A stretch of 64,000 bases of DNA from Oceanicaulis sp052055585. Its GTDB lineage: Bacteria > Pseudomonadota > Alphaproteobacteria > Caulobacterales > Maricaulaceae. The notes below the pieces were generated by a model. It was not told the origin of the DNA. It was given only the letters and a program-made list of their open reading frames with translations, and made no database searches. A program made the translations under genes and the position numbers. Position 1 is the stretch's first letter, and every line of letters starts with the position of its first letter. Below are positions 35,361 to 44,539 of this stretch, piece by piece. The DNA is taken from the NCBI RefSeq assembly GCF_052055585.1, contig NZ_CP170485.1, forward strand, positions 2,356,001-2,420,000, read 5' to 3'.

Positions 35361-36170
35361 CTAGTCCTCAGCCCGTCTCGGCGAGGATGCAGCCCCCGCA
35401 AGGATGCCGCCATCGAGATGCAGATCCGTGCCGGTCATATAGCTCGACGCATCCGAAGCCAGAAACAGCGCGGTTTCGGCCACTTCTTCGGAACGTCCGA
35501 ACCGGCCCATGGGAATGCCCGCCTCCACGTCGGCGACCGCGTTGTCGCGCGCTTCACCCTCGCCCAGCATATCCTCCCACATTGGGGTCAGAACCGCGGC
35601 GGGCAGGATGGCGTTACAGCGGATGGCATAGCCTTGTTGCGCGCAATAGAGCGCCACGGTGCGGGTATGGTTGAGCACTGCCGCCTTGGACGCGGCATAG
35701 GCCGCTGCAGCGGGAATGCCCACCACGCCCGAGCGCGAGGACAGATTGATGATGGAAGCGCTCTGACGCGCCTTCATCAGGCGGATCGCCCATTGGCAGC
35801 CCAGCATGACGCCATCGGTATTGACCCGATGCACGGTGCGCCAGGCCTCCAGTGAGACATGTTCAGGATCATGCAGTCCCGGCGCCTGGGCGAAGCCGGT
35901 AATGCCGGCATTGTTGACCAGCACATCCAGCCCGCCCCAGCTCTGCTCGACCCATTCAGCGGTGGCCGTCCAGGCCGCCTCGTCGCTGACATCCAGCGTC
36001 CGGGCATGCGCGTGCGCGCCGAGTTTGGCGGCCAGCGCCTCAACGCCCGCGCCATCAATATCGGTCAGAAGCACCTCTGCCCCTTCGCGCACGAACAGTT
36101 CGGCGATCGCCGCGCCAATGCCGCGCGCCGCGCCTGTGACCAATGCCTGCTTGCCTGACAATCGCGCCAT
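35361..36170 (-). CDS. Short-chain dehydrogenase/reductase
   Basis: A 269-residue classical SDR. The cofactor site is TGAARGIG, and LTDID at the end of strand 2 has an acidic residue that favours NAD over NADP. NNAG is present, the catalytic Ser is in NLSSRSG, and Tyr and Lys are in YAASK. The C-terminus has the DGG-type end (LHLDGGILAG). Its nearest relatives by pattern are cyclohexanol- or 3-beta-hydroxysteroid-type dehydrogenases, but the substrate is uncertain. No partner genes lie beside it. Confidence 0.9.
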   Translation of the reverse strand: MARLSGKQALVTGAARGIGAAIAELFVREGAEVLLTDIDGAGVEALAAKLGAHAHARTLDVSDEAAWTATAEWVEQSWGGLDVLVNNAGITGFAQAPGLHDPEHVSLEAWRTVHRVNTDGVMLGCQWAIRLMKARQSASIINLSSRSGVVGIPAAAAYAASKAAVLNHTRTVALYCAQQGYAIRCNAILPAAVLTPMWEDMLGEGEARDNAVADVEAGIPMGRFGRSEEVAETALFLASDASSYMTGTDLHLDGGILAGAASSPRRAED

Positions 36171-36283
36171 GCCGTCCCCCCTTCAAAGAGACCGGCTATG
36201 TAGCCGTATCCGGCAAGGGCAGGAACCGGGAAATCCCCGCAGAACCCGCCACAGGCCTGTCATATCCGGACGATAGCCCCCGC

Positions 36284-36655
36284 CTAGCGCCCCGCGACAC
36301 ACGCCCCGGCGCTAACCACGCTGACGCCAGCCGCGGCCGCGGTGCACGAATTGCCATAGGTCTGGCCGTCACAGCCGCAGACCGGGCGATACTCCCGCGT
36401 ACACATTTGCGGGCGCGCCGTGCAGGTTCCCATCTGGTCCGCCGCGCCGCACTGGGCCGTCGGGGCGTAGGAGCAATAGGCGGCGCCCGTCTGTTCGCCT
36501 TCGCACATGATCCCGGCCATGCCGCCGCAGGCTTCACCCAGCCCCACAACGCGCCAGCTATTATCCGGCTCGCCTGGTCCCGGCGCAGGGTCGCCGTCAG
36601 TAGTGCAGGCGGCAAGCGCCAGAACGGACAGGATCGTGACGAGAAGTGCGCGCAT
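36284..36655 (-). CDS. Lipoprotein with a Kazal-type protease-inhibitor domain
   Basis: A 123-residue lipoprotein with lipobox LAAC (Cys17). Its C-terminal part (residues about 85-120) matches the Kazal pattern: Cys spacing in CTREYRPVCGCDGQTYGNSC, then an A-rich helix and final Cys (GAC). The region before has eight more Cys residues or so that could form a second small disulfide domain. Kazal domains inhibit serine proteases; bacterial copies are uncommon but known. It could protect the envelope from host or competitor proteases. It is monocistronic between the SDR gene and fmt. Confidence 0.85.
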   Translation of the reverse strand: MRALLVTILSVLALAACTTDGDPAPGPGEPDNSWRVVGLGEACGGMAGIMCEGEQTGAAYCSYAPTAQCGAADQMGTCTARPQMCTREYRPVCGCDGQTYGNSCTAAAAGVSVVSAGACVAGR

Positions 36656-36762
36656 GATATCAGGCTCCGGTGTGGTCAGACGGTTTCCAAAAGCGTATCA
36701 CACCGCCCCGGCCCGCCCCTAGGACTTCGCGGCCAGACTGCCCGTTTCGGAGTGAACCTGAG

Positions 36763-37692
36763 ATGACTTTGCGCCTCGCCTTCATGGGAACCCCTGACTT
36801 CGCCGCCGCCTCGCTCGCCGAGATTGTCGGCGCGGGTCATGAGGTGGTTGCGGTCTACACCCAGCCCGAGCGCCCGCGCGGACGCGGTCAGGCCAAGGTG
36901 AAAACCCCGGTCCATCAGCTGGCCGAGCAGTTCGGGCTCACCGTGTACACACCCGAGAGCTTCCGCGACCCTGACGTCATCGCGCAGTTTGAAAGCTTGG
37001 AGCTCGACGCGGCCTGTGTCGTCGCCTATGGCCAGATCCTGCCCCAGCAAGCGCTCGACGCGCCGCGCCTCGGGTGCCTGAACCTGCACGCTTCGCTGCT
37101 GCCGCGCTGGCGCGGCGCCGCGCCCATCCAGCGCGCCATCATGGCGGGCGACGAGATGACGGGTGTCCAGATCATGCAGATGGAGGCCGGTCTGGATACG
37201 GGCCCCGTCCTGATGAGCGAAGTTGTCCCGATCTCCGAGACCGACACCTCCGCCAGCCTGCATGACCGGCTGATGAGCACGGGCGCTTTGCTGTGGCCCC
37301 GCACCCTTGCCGCGCTGGAGCGTGGTTCGCTCAACGCTGTGCCGCAAAGCGAGGAGGGCGTCACCTACGCCAGAAAGATCACCCGCGAGGAAGCGCGCAT
37401 CGACTGGTCGAAACCCGCGGGCGAAGTCGCCGATCACATTCGCGGCCTCTCCCCCTTCCCCGGCGCATATTTCGAATTGCCGGGCGACAAGCCCATCCGC
37501 GTGAAGGTCCATTTCGCCCAGCCTGAAAAAGGCGAAGGCGAGCCGGGCGAGGCGCTCGATGACAAGCTGCTGATCGCTTGCGGTCGCGGCGCCGTGCGCC
37601 TGATCCGCCTTCAGCGCGAAGGCAAGGGCGTGATGGACGCCAAGGCGTTCCTCAACGGCGTGGACGTGCCCATGGGCACGGTGCTGGCCTAG
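36763..37692 (+). CDS. fmt: Methionyl-tRNA formyltransferase
   Basis: A 309-residue enzyme that formylates initiator Met-tRNA using 10-formyltetrahydrofolate. The N-terminal catalytic domain starts LAFMGTPDFAA; the active-site Asn-His-Asp group is in LNLHASLLPRWRGAAPIQ and the later MEAGLDTGP. The C-terminal OB-like domain follows. I chose ATG 36763; the longer frame begins in the intergenic region before the domain. Its stop is 2 nt before the truA start. The deformylase gene lies about 1.3 kb away on the other strand rather than next to it. Confidence 0.97.
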   Translation: MTLRLAFMGTPDFAAASLAEIVGAGHEVVAVYTQPERPRGRGQAKVKTPVHQLAEQFGLTVYTPESFRDPDVIAQFESLELDAACVVAYGQILPQQALDAPRLGCLNLHASLLPRWRGAAPIQRAIMAGDEMTGVQIMQMEAGLDTGPVLMSEVVPISETDTSASLHDRLMSTGALLWPRTLAALERGSLNAVPQSEEGVTYARKITREEARIDWSKPAGEVADHIRGLSPFPGAYFELPGDKPIRVKVHFAQPEKGEGEPGEALDDKLLIACGRGAVRLIRLQREGKGVMDAKAFLNGVDVPMGTVLA

Positions 37693-37694
37693 TC

Positions 37695-38456
37695 ATGCCG
37701 CGCTACAAGCTCACCATCGAATATGATGGCGGCCCGTTTGTGGGCTGGCAGAGACAGGACAATGGCCCCTCTGTGCAGGGCGCGCTGGAGGTCGCCGCTT
37801 CAAAACTCGATGGCGGCCCGCGCGAGGTCTATGGCGCAGGACGGACCGATTCCGGCGTGCATGCGCTCGGTCAGGTCGCCCATGTGGACCTTGAGAAGGA
37901 TCTGCCCGCCGACAAGGTGCGCGACGCCATCAATCACCACCTCAAACCCCACCCCATTGCGGTGGTCGAGGCGGTGCGCGTCAGCGATGACTTCCACGCG
38001 CGTTTCAAGGCGCACCGGCGCGGCTATATCTACCGCCTGCACGCAAGGCGCGCGCCTTTGACCCTGACCCGCGGACAGGTCTGGCGCGTCTATCAGCCGC
38101 TTGATGTGGACGCGATGCACGCCGCCGCCCAGCATCTGGTCGGCACGCATGATTTCACGACGTTCCGAGATTCCCAGTGTCAGGCCGACAGCCCGATCAA
38201 GTCGCTCGACCAGATCGCGGTCTTCCGCTCGGGCGAGGAAATCCATGTGACGGTGGAGGCCATCAGCTTCCTGCACCGGCAAGTGCGCTCGATTGTCGGC
38301 TCACTGGTGGAAGTGGGACTGGGCAAATGGACGCCGGACGACTTCAAGAGCGCGCTCGACGCCGCTGACCGCAAACGCTGCGGCCCCGTGGCCCCGCCGG
38401 ACGGGCTCTATCTGTCGCTGGTGGCGTATCCGGACGGGTTCGAGCTGGTGGAGTAA
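37695..38456 (+). CDS. truA: tRNA pseudouridine(38-40) synthase
   Basis: A 253-residue enzyme modifying U38-U40 in the tRNA anticodon arm. The catalytic Asp is in GAGRTDSGVHALGQVAH (near residue 53), and the second half has TTFRDSQC and ISFLHRQVRSIVGSLVEVG. The length is standard. ATG 37695 lies 2 nt after the fmt stop, so the two genes form an operon. It is convergent with the lipoprotein gene at 38460, only 3 bp away. Confidence 0.97.
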   Translation: MPRYKLTIEYDGGPFVGWQRQDNGPSVQGALEVAASKLDGGPREVYGAGRTDSGVHALGQVAHVDLEKDLPADKVRDAINHHLKPHPIAVVEAVRVSDDFHARFKAHRRGYIYRLHARRAPLTLTRGQVWRVYQPLDVDAMHAAAQHLVGTHDFTTFRDSQCQADSPIKSLDQIAVFRSGEEIHVTVEAISFLHRQVRSIVGSLVEVGLGKWTPDDFKSALDAADRKRCGPVAPPDGLYLSLVAYPDGFELVE

Positions 38457-38459
38457 CCC

Positions 38460-39035
38460 CTACTCCGCACCCCAGGGCGCAGGCGGGGTATCGACCGGTT
38501 GGGTCAAATCAAACTCGACCGCGAAATGCCGGTTCGGACGATCAAGTGCATAGGTGAAGCTGTCGTCTGTCAGCGTGATCGACCAGACATTCTCCATTGA
38601 GACGGGAATGTTCTCACGCTCGAACAGGGCCTGGCTTTCTGCATCGGCGGGGAAGTCTGCACGGACGGGGCCCGCTGCGCCTTCCGTGTCGCCGCCATAC
38701 CAGGTCAGCACGTCTTCAGAGCCATCTTCGTGGCGGTGATCATGCTTGAGGCGCAGCCCGCCTTCGGGCAGGCGCGAAATCACCCAGGTCCGCGAACGAT
38801 CCTCGCCCACATGGAAGGGCACGCGCATCTGTGTCTCGCCGCACTCACGCACATGCATGACAAGGCGCTCGGACGCGAACGCCTCATCTCGCGGGTCGTC
38901 AGAGGTGACACGGCCTTCAAAGGCCTGACCGCAATAGGCGCTCAAACGCTCAAACAGATCCGGTTCGGGCTGTGCAGCGGGCGTGCAGGCGACCAGCGCC
39001 AGCGGCGCGCCCAGCAAAAGGGTGCGAAGCGTCAT
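38460..39035 (-). CDS. Lipoprotein of unknown function, coupled to def
   Basis: A 191-residue lipoprotein (lipobox LVAC, Cys17). The body includes CGQAFEGRVTSDDPRD, VRECGE and a beta-rich stretch with HDHRHEDGSEDVLTWYGGDT. I recognise no named family, but the composition is typical of small secreted beta-barrel or lipocalin-like proteins. Its ATG overlaps the def stop by one base (TAATG), implying coupled translation, although a functional tie to deformylation is not obvious. Confidence 0.75.
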   Translation of the reverse strand: MTLRTLLLGAPLALVACTPAAQPEPDLFERLSAYCGQAFEGRVTSDDPRDEAFASERLVMHVRECGETQMRVPFHVGEDRSRTWVISRLPEGGLRLKHDHRHEDGSEDVLTWYGGDTEGAAGPVRADFPADAESQALFERENIPVSMENVWSITLTDDSFTYALDRPNRHFAVEFDLTQPVDTPPAPWGAE

Positions 39036-39562
39036 TATTCTGCCGCCTCCGTCGGGGCGCCGCGCTGTTTGACCAGCTTCTGGACTTTCTTGACCGCACG
39101 GTCGCGCTTCAGGCGGGACAGATAATCGATGAAGACCACGCCCTCGAGGTGATCCATCTCGTGCTGGATGCAGACCGCGAACAGATCCTCGGCGATCTCC
39201 TCGCGCGTCTCGCCCTCATAGTCGAGATACTCGACCTTGACCTTTTTGGGCCGCTCGACGCTGTCAAACACGTCAGGCACGGACAGGCAGCCCTCCTGAT
39301 AGGGTTTGAGGTCTTCGGTCAGCGGGGTGATCACCGGATTGACGTAATAGCGCGGATCATTGCGCTCGTCCGACAGGTCCATGACGATGACGCGCTTGTC
39401 CACACCGATCTGGATGGCCGCCAGGCCAATGCCGTCGGCGGCGTACATGGTCTCGACCATGTCATCCATCAGGGCGCGAAGCGCATCATCCACACCATCG
39501 ACCGGCTTGGACACCAGCTTCAGACGCGGATCGGGAACGGTGAGTATCTCTCGAATAGCCAT
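39035..39562 (-). CDS. def: Peptide deformylase
   Basis: A 175-residue metalloenzyme that removes the N-terminal formyl group from new proteins. The three motifs are present: GIGLAAIQIG, EGCLSVP (Cys metal ligand) and QHEMDH (His ligands and catalytic Glu). I chose ATG 39562, where the family begins (AIREILTVPDPRL); the frame to 39652 is not conserved in type. The C-terminus is basic (KRDRAVKKVQKLVKQ). It is divergent from the esterase gene at 39688. Confidence 0.97.
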   Translation of the reverse strand: MAIREILTVPDPRLKLVSKPVDGVDDALRALMDDMVETMYAADGIGLAAIQIGVDKRVIVMDLSDERNDPRYYVNPVITPLTEDLKPYQEGCLSVPDVFDSVERPKKVKVEYLDYEGETREEIAEDLFAVCIQHEMDHLEGVVFIDYLSRLKRDRAVKKVQKLVKQRGAPTEAAE

Positions 39563-39687
39563 ACTGAGTAGGTAATCGCGCAAAGCGTTTCGTTCAAGTT
39601 TTCCACGCGGCTGTCGCGGTATGCGAATACGCTGGCGCGCATCCCCTGACACGCTAGGCTGTCCCCGTCATTCGCAGGGGAAACACG

Positions 39688-40593
39688 ATGAAATCAGTCT
39701 GGATCGCCGCCATACTGGCGCTTGGCATTGCGCAAACAGCTCTGGCGCAAGCCCCCGCCCCTGTCTCTCAAAACCCGATCATCACAGGTGAGAGCTTTGT
39801 TCTGGACGCACCGAGCCTGGGGGACGAGCGCGAAGTGAATATCTGGGTTCCGCCCTTCCTTGATGAGCTCGAACAGCCGATCAATGTTGTCTACCTGATC
39901 GATGGCGGCCTTGAGCAGGACTTCCAGCACATGGCCGGTCTGGCCCAGCTGGGCGCGCTGAGCTGGCAGTACGAACCCTTCATGCTGGTCGGCGTCCAGA
40001 CGAAGAACCGCCTGTTCGAGCTGACCCGGCCCGCAGACGATCCGCGCTACCAGACCCAGTTTGAGGAGCAAGGCGGCTCGGAAGCGTTTCTCGCCTTCCT
40101 CACCGAGGAGGTGATCCCCTTTGTCGAGGCGCGATATCCGGCTTCGGATCGCCGCACCCTGATCGGGGAATCTCTGGCGGGGCTGTTTGTGACGGATACG
40201 TTCCTGCACGCGCCGGCGAGCTTTACCGACTATATCGCCGTCAGCCCGTCGCTCTGGTGGGATGATCAGGCCGCCGGCAAGGCCGCAAGCACGCTTCTGA
40301 CCGCACAGGATGATGCTCCGCGCCGGCTCTATCTGACCATGGCCAATGAAGGCGGGACCATGCAGAACGGTCTGGATCAGCTCGTTTACGCCCTGCGCCA
40401 GAACGCCCCGCAAACGCTGGACTGGTTCTATGTGGACCGGTCAGCCACCGAGACGCACTCGACCATCCTTCACCCTGCAGCGCTGGACGCCTTCCGCACC
40501 CTGTTTGCCCTGCCGCCCTATGACTATGGCGAGACGCCCTGGTATCTCATCGAGGGCGGCGAGCCATCGGCGGAGGACGACAGCGAAGGCTAG
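39688..40593 (+). CDS. Secreted alpha/beta-hydrolase esterase (PF00756-like)
   Basis: A 301-residue exported hydrolase with signal peptide ending near ALAQ. The core includes an early strand with YLIDGG, the nucleophile elbow GESLAG (Ser near residue 167), the segment SPSLWWDD, and a C-terminal His in ETHSTI, as in Fes/IroE-like siderophore esterases and other predicted esterases of this group. The Asp of the triad is less clear. It may act on siderophore or ester nutrients. Its stop overlaps the convergent rmuC stop by 3 nt. Confidence 0.85.
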   Translation: MKSVWIAAILALGIAQTALAQAPAPVSQNPIITGESFVLDAPSLGDEREVNIWVPPFLDELEQPINVVYLIDGGLEQDFQHMAGLAQLGALSWQYEPFMLVGVQTKNRLFELTRPADDPRYQTQFEEQGGSEAFLAFLTEEVIPFVEARYPASDRRTLIGESLAGLFVTDTFLHAPASFTDYIAVSPSLWWDDQAAGKAASTLLTAQDDAPRRLYLTMANEGGTMQNGLDQLVYALRQNAPQTLDWFYVDRSATETHSTILHPAALDAFRTLFALPPYDYGETPWYLIEGGEPSAEDDSEG

Positions 40594-42077
40594 GCCTTCT
40601 CTTCGTCCGGCCCGGTCAGAAGCCGGGGGGCTTCATCGACCTGGGCGGGGGATTCGATCTGCTTCATCTGGCCATTGAGCTGGGCCATATCGCGCGCCTT
40701 GGGCAGCACCCGGCTGTCAAATGAACCTACTGCCTTGTTGTAATTGGCGGTTGCGGACTTCAGGCCCGCCCCGACCCGGCCAAGGTGATCCGAGAATGTG
40801 TTCAGGCGCGTGAACAGCTCGTCGCCCAGCGCCGCGACCTTCTGGGCGTTCTGCTCCAGCTTCTCCTGACGGAAACCGTAGGCGACAGCCTTGGCGAGGG
40901 CGAGCAGGGTTGCAGGCGTGGTGATGATCACATTCGCCTTGATGGCGTCGTCAAACAGGGCCGGATCTTCCTCGATGGCAGCGGAATAGAAGCTCTCGCC
41001 GGGGATGAACAGCGCCACAAAGTCGATCGCGCCATCCACGCTGGCGGCGTATTCCTTCTTCGCCAGCTGTTTGACGTGGGTCTTCACCTGCTGGGCGTGA
41101 CGACGCAGGGCGTCGCGGCGCGTCGCCTCGTCCTCGGCTTCCACCGCATCGAGATAGGCGGTCAGCGCCACTTTTGAGTCCACCACAAAGCGCCCGCCGC
41201 CGGGCAGCTTGATCACGAAGTCGGGTCGCAGCGCCGCCCCGTCCGTATCGCGGGTCTGATGCTGGGCGTCGTAATCGATATTCTTGGTCAGGCCCGCCAG
41301 TTCGAGAATGTTCTCGACCGTGCGCTCGCCCCATTGGCCACGGGTGGTGGATTTGCGCTGCAGCGCGTTCACCAGCTTGGCGGTTTCCTTGTGCTGGTCA
41401 TTCAGGCCCTGGCTGAGCTTGGTGATCTGCTCGGCGATCGCGCCGGAATTGCGGGCGCGATCCTGCTCCATCTTCTCCACCTGCTCGCGGAATTTATCGA
41501 GCCGCTCGCGGATCGGATCGACCAGCGTCTTCACCCCGCCCTGGGCTTGCTCATGCTGAGCCTTGAAACTCTGCTGGGCCTGTTCGAGCAGCTTCTTCGA
41601 CGACACGTCCAGCGCCTCGCCCGCAAGCGTCTTGAAGCGGTCCTGCATCTCCTGGCTCAGCGCCGTCAGGCGCTCGCGCTCGGCTTTCACCGCCTCTTCG
41701 CGCTCTTCCAGCCGTTCACGCAGCGCGCGCAATTCCGATGAGGCGCGATTTTCCGCCTGACGGGTCGCTTCCAGCTGCTCTTCCAGACCCTCGACCCGGT
41801 TGGCGGTAGTGCGCGCCTCGGCCAGCGCCTTTTCCGCCGCGTCGCGCATGGCGCGTTCGCTGGCGAGTTCCGCCTTCAGCTCATCCACGCGGCGCGCCTC
41901 CGTCTGCGCTTCACGCAATTCAAGCTGCGCCTCCGACAGCTCCGTCTGCATCTCGCCCAGACGGGCTCGAAGCGTATCGGCTTCCCCCCACGCCTTGCGC
42001 AGAAGCACCACGCTCACCCCGCCCAGAATGAGACAGGCGCCGCCGAGCGCGATCAGAGCAAGTGAAACGGGATCCAT
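40590..42077 (-). CDS. rmuC: DNA recombination protein RmuC family
   Basis: A 495-residue protein. One N-terminal TM helix (about 5-25) is followed by a long coiled coil (about 30-190, rich in Glu, Arg, Ala and Leu heptads), a RmuC core (about 240-430) with RGQWGERTVENILELAGL, and the DFVIKLPGGGRFVVDSKVAL nuclease-like region with acidic and Lys residues. RmuC limits inversion at short repeats; the fold resembles restriction-type nucleases. I chose ATG 42077 over the earlier frame start because the TM begins there. It is divergent from the FemAB-like gene. Confidence 0.92.
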   Translation of the reverse strand: MDPVSLALIALGGACLILGGVSVVLLRKAWGEADTLRARLGEMQTELSEAQLELREAQTEARRVDELKAELASERAMRDAAEKALAEARTTANRVEGLEEQLEATRQAENRASSELRALRERLEEREEAVKAERERLTALSQEMQDRFKTLAGEALDVSSKKLLEQAQQSFKAQHEQAQGGVKTLVDPIRERLDKFREQVEKMEQDRARNSGAIAEQITKLSQGLNDQHKETAKLVNALQRKSTTRGQWGERTVENILELAGLTKNIDYDAQHQTRDTDGAALRPDFVIKLPGGGRFVVDSKVALTAYLDAVEAEDEATRRDALRRHAQQVKTHVKQLAKKEYAASVDGAIDFVALFIPGESFYSAAIEEDPALFDDAIKANVIITTPATLLALAKAVAYGFRQEKLEQNAQKVAALGDELFTRLNTFSDHLGRVGAGLKSATANYNKAVGSFDSRVLPKARDMAQLNGQMKQIESPAQVDEAPRLLTGPDEEKA

Positions 42078-42180
42078 GGCTTTCCTCGGACTCAGACCAG
42101 AACGAAACGGGACCATACATGAGTCCCGTTCGGCGCGCGCCTTGCATTTTCACCTGAAAGACGACTTTCGGGGGATGAAT

Positions 42181-43311
42181 ATGCGCCTGTTTGATACGCC
42201 TTTGTCGGCACTCGGCGTCCGGGATCTGGATCTGTGGCGCGATCTGGCGCGCCATGACGGCCGTCTGGTCAGCCCGTATCTGCTGCCCGAGTTTGCCCAG
42301 ATGGTGGACGCCCAGCGCCATGATGTGCGCGTCATCATCGCCGAGGAAAACAGCGCCCCCATTGGATATTTCGCCTATCACGCCCCGCAGGGGGGCATTG
42401 CCCGCCCGGTTGGCGCGCCCCTGTCGGACTATCAGGGTTTTGCGGCCCGCCCGGGCTTCAAGGTGGACGAGAAAGACCTGCTGAGCGCCATGGGCGCGGA
42501 TGTGCTGGTTTATGACAACTGGATGGGTCAGCCGTTGGGCAAAACCCGCGCACAGACCCGCTCCTCCATCATCGATCTCAGCGAAGGGCTCGACAGCTGG
42601 ATGGCACGCAAGGAAGCGACCCAGCACAAGCATTTCAAGAAGCTGCGCCAGCGTCAGCGCAAGGCCGAGCGCGAGTTCGGCCCGATCCGCGTGGTGTTCG
42701 GCGATCCGCTGGGCGACCGCTTTGAAACCCTGCGCGCGTGGAAGAGCCAGCAATATCGCGATACGGGCCTGTTGGACCTGTTCGACATCGCTTGGGTGGA
42801 TAACGTCATCCGCAATTGCGCCGCGCGCAGCTTCGGCCCGTTCCGCGGCCTCGTCGCCTCGCTCTATCTCGGCGACCGGCTGGCGGCGGTGGAGATGGGC
42901 ATTGTGTCCGGTGATGTCTATCACTCCTGGATGCCCGCCTATGACCCGGCCTTCAGCGCCGTCTCGCCCGGCCATCTGCTGCTGCAAGGCATCATCGAGG
43001 CCGCACCCAATATGCGCATCAACCGCATCGATCTTGGCGGCGGGGACTACGCCTACAAGACGGCCTACACCGATTATGAAGTGACGTTGTCGGGCGGACG
43101 GGCCATGAAGCCCAGCGCCGCCATGGCCAATTTGCTCGCCTGGGACAGCGCGGAATCCCTTGCCCGCATCCTGCCCGGACCGCTGTCGCATGCGCCGCTG
43201 AAACTGCGTCGCCGCTGGGCGCACACGGCTGCGGCGGAGCCGGTCCTGACCCGTCGGGTCCAGCGTATGGGCGAAGCCTTCCTCAAGGCGCCGCAACGGC
43301 TGAGCGCCTAG
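42181..43311 (+). CDS. FemAB/CelD-like GNAT acyltransferase
   Basis: A 376-residue protein of the GNAT_acetyltransferase_6 (BioF2-like/CelD) kind. It has a duplicated acyltransferase fold: an N-terminal fold about 10-150 and a C-terminal one with GLVASLYLGDRLAAVEMGI, YHSWMPAYDPAF, SPGHLLLQGIIEAA and IDLGGGDYAYKTAYTD. Such proteins often occur with exopolysaccharide genes, which are absent here. I chose ATG 42181, because GGGGG lies 6 nt before it; ATG 42175 is directly against the ribosome site. The long upstream frame back to 41800 is inside rmuC on the other strand. Confidence 0.85.
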   Translation: MRLFDTPLSALGVRDLDLWRDLARHDGRLVSPYLLPEFAQMVDAQRHDVRVIIAEENSAPIGYFAYHAPQGGIARPVGAPLSDYQGFAARPGFKVDEKDLLSAMGADVLVYDNWMGQPLGKTRAQTRSSIIDLSEGLDSWMARKEATQHKHFKKLRQRQRKAEREFGPIRVVFGDPLGDRFETLRAWKSQQYRDTGLLDLFDIAWVDNVIRNCAARSFGPFRGLVASLYLGDRLAAVEMGIVSGDVYHSWMPAYDPAFSAVSPGHLLLQGIIEAAPNMRINRIDLGGGDYAYKTAYTDYEVTLSGGRAMKPSAAMANLLAWDSAESLARILPGPLSHAPLKLRRRWAHTAAAEPVLTRRVQRMGEAFLKAPQRLSA

Positions 43312-43378
43312 GCTTTAACGGTTCCATTCCGCGAGTGATCACCTATCTTCCCGGCAAGCCATAACCGGGGAGACACTT

Positions 43379-44503
43379 ATGATCCGCACCACCGCCCTCG
43401 CCAGCCTGAGCCTTCTGGCCCTGTCCTCAGCCGCCTTTGCTCAAGACGTCGTTGAGAGCGAACAGGCCGACTTCATTGTCGAAACCGTGGCGGGCGGGCT
43501 GGAATTTCCCTGGTCCATCGCCTTCCTGCCGTCTGGTGAAATGCTGGTCACAGAACGCGAAGGCCGCTTGCGCGTCATTGATGCGGACGGCCTGCGCGAG
43601 ACGCCTGTCTCCGGCCTGCCCGAGGATATCCTGATCGAGCGCCAGGGCGGTTTGCTCGATGTGGCGCTGGCGCCCGATTTTGCTGACAGCCGCACGATCT
43701 ATTTCAGCTATGCCGAAGGCACGGCGGAGGCCAACAACACCGCCCTCGCCCGCGCCACGCTGAGCGCAGACCTGACCGCGCTCGATAATGTCGAGGACAT
43801 CTTCCGCGTCAATTTCGAGAAGGCGGGCGGCTTCCACTTTGGCGGACGCATCCTGTTCAATCCCGATGGCACGCTGTTCCTGACGCTCGGGGAAGGCGCG
43901 CGCTATTCCGAAGAATCCCAGAACCCGGAAAACCATCTGGGCGCCGTGGTGCGCCTCAATCTCGACGGCTCCATCCCGTCCGACAATCCGGTGATCGAAA
44001 ACGGCGCGCCAGGCGTTTTCACCTATGGCCACCGCAACGCCCAGGGCATCGCCCGCAACCCGGCCACCGGCTCGATCTGGGAAATGGAACATGGGCCGCG
44101 TGGCGGCGACGAGATCAATATTCTTCAGGCCGGGACAAATTATGGCTGGCCCGAGATCACCTATGGCATCAATTACGATGGCACCATCATCACCGAAGAG
44201 CGCGAACGCGAGGGTCTGGCCCAGCCGATCTGGTACTGGAACCCCTCCATCGCCCCCTCCGGCATGACGTTCTACACTGGCGACCGCTTCGAACACTGGC
44301 AGGGTGATCTGTTCGTCTCCGCCCTTGCTGGCAGCAAGATTGAACGTCTGGAAATCGATGGCGACCGGGTGATCAGCGTCGAACCGTTGCTGGAAGACCT
44401 CGGCCAGCGCTTCCGCGATGTGCGCACGGCTCCGGATGGCGCGATCTATGCGCTGACAGATGACTTCGAAGGATCGGTCCTGCGGCTGGTTCCGGCGGAA
44501 TAA
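43379..44503 (+). CDS. PQQ-dependent sugar dehydrogenase family protein, secreted
   Basis: A 374-residue six-bladed beta-propeller of the soluble glucose dehydrogenase/YliI type. The signal peptide ends near AFAQ. Landmarks are LEFPWSIAFLPSGEMLVTEREGRL, the later GGLLDVALAPDF, HFGGRILFNPDGTLFLTLG, YGHRNAQGIARNPATG and ExGPRGGDEIN (MEHGPRGGDEIN). These residues form the cofactor and calcium site in relatives. It would oxidise aldoses in the periplasm if PQQ is supplied; no pqq genes are in the window. A terminator follows directly. Confidence 0.9.
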   Translation: MIRTTALASLSLLALSSAAFAQDVVESEQADFIVETVAGGLEFPWSIAFLPSGEMLVTEREGRLRVIDADGLRETPVSGLPEDILIERQGGLLDVALAPDFADSRTIYFSYAEGTAEANNTALARATLSADLTALDNVEDIFRVNFEKAGGFHFGGRILFNPDGTLFLTLGEGARYSEESQNPENHLGAVVRLNLDGSIPSDNPVIENGAPGVFTYGHRNAQGIARNPATGSIWEMEHGPRGGDEINILQAGTNYGWPEITYGINYDGTIITEEREREGLAQPIWYWNPSIAPSGMTFYTGDRFEHWQGDLFVSALAGSKIERLEIDGDRVISVEPLLEDLGQRFRDVRTAPDGAIYALTDDFEGSVLRLVPAE

Positions 44504-44510
44504 GGATCAG

Positions 44511-44539
44511 AAGGGCTGGCGTCAGAGCCAGCCCTTTTT
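44511..44539 (+). terminator. Intrinsic terminator of the sugar dehydrogenase gene
   Basis: AAGGGCTGGC (44511-44520) pairs with GCCAGCCCTT (44527-44536) around a 6-nt loop, followed by T through 44539. It overlaps the last codons and stop of the convergent zntB gene (stop at 44522-44524). Confidence 0.85.

Noticed and set aside
41800..42174. An upstream extension of the FemAB-like gene
   Set aside because: It lies inside rmuC on the opposite strand and is Ser/Arg/Ala-rich shadow sequence; a good ribosome site precedes 42181.
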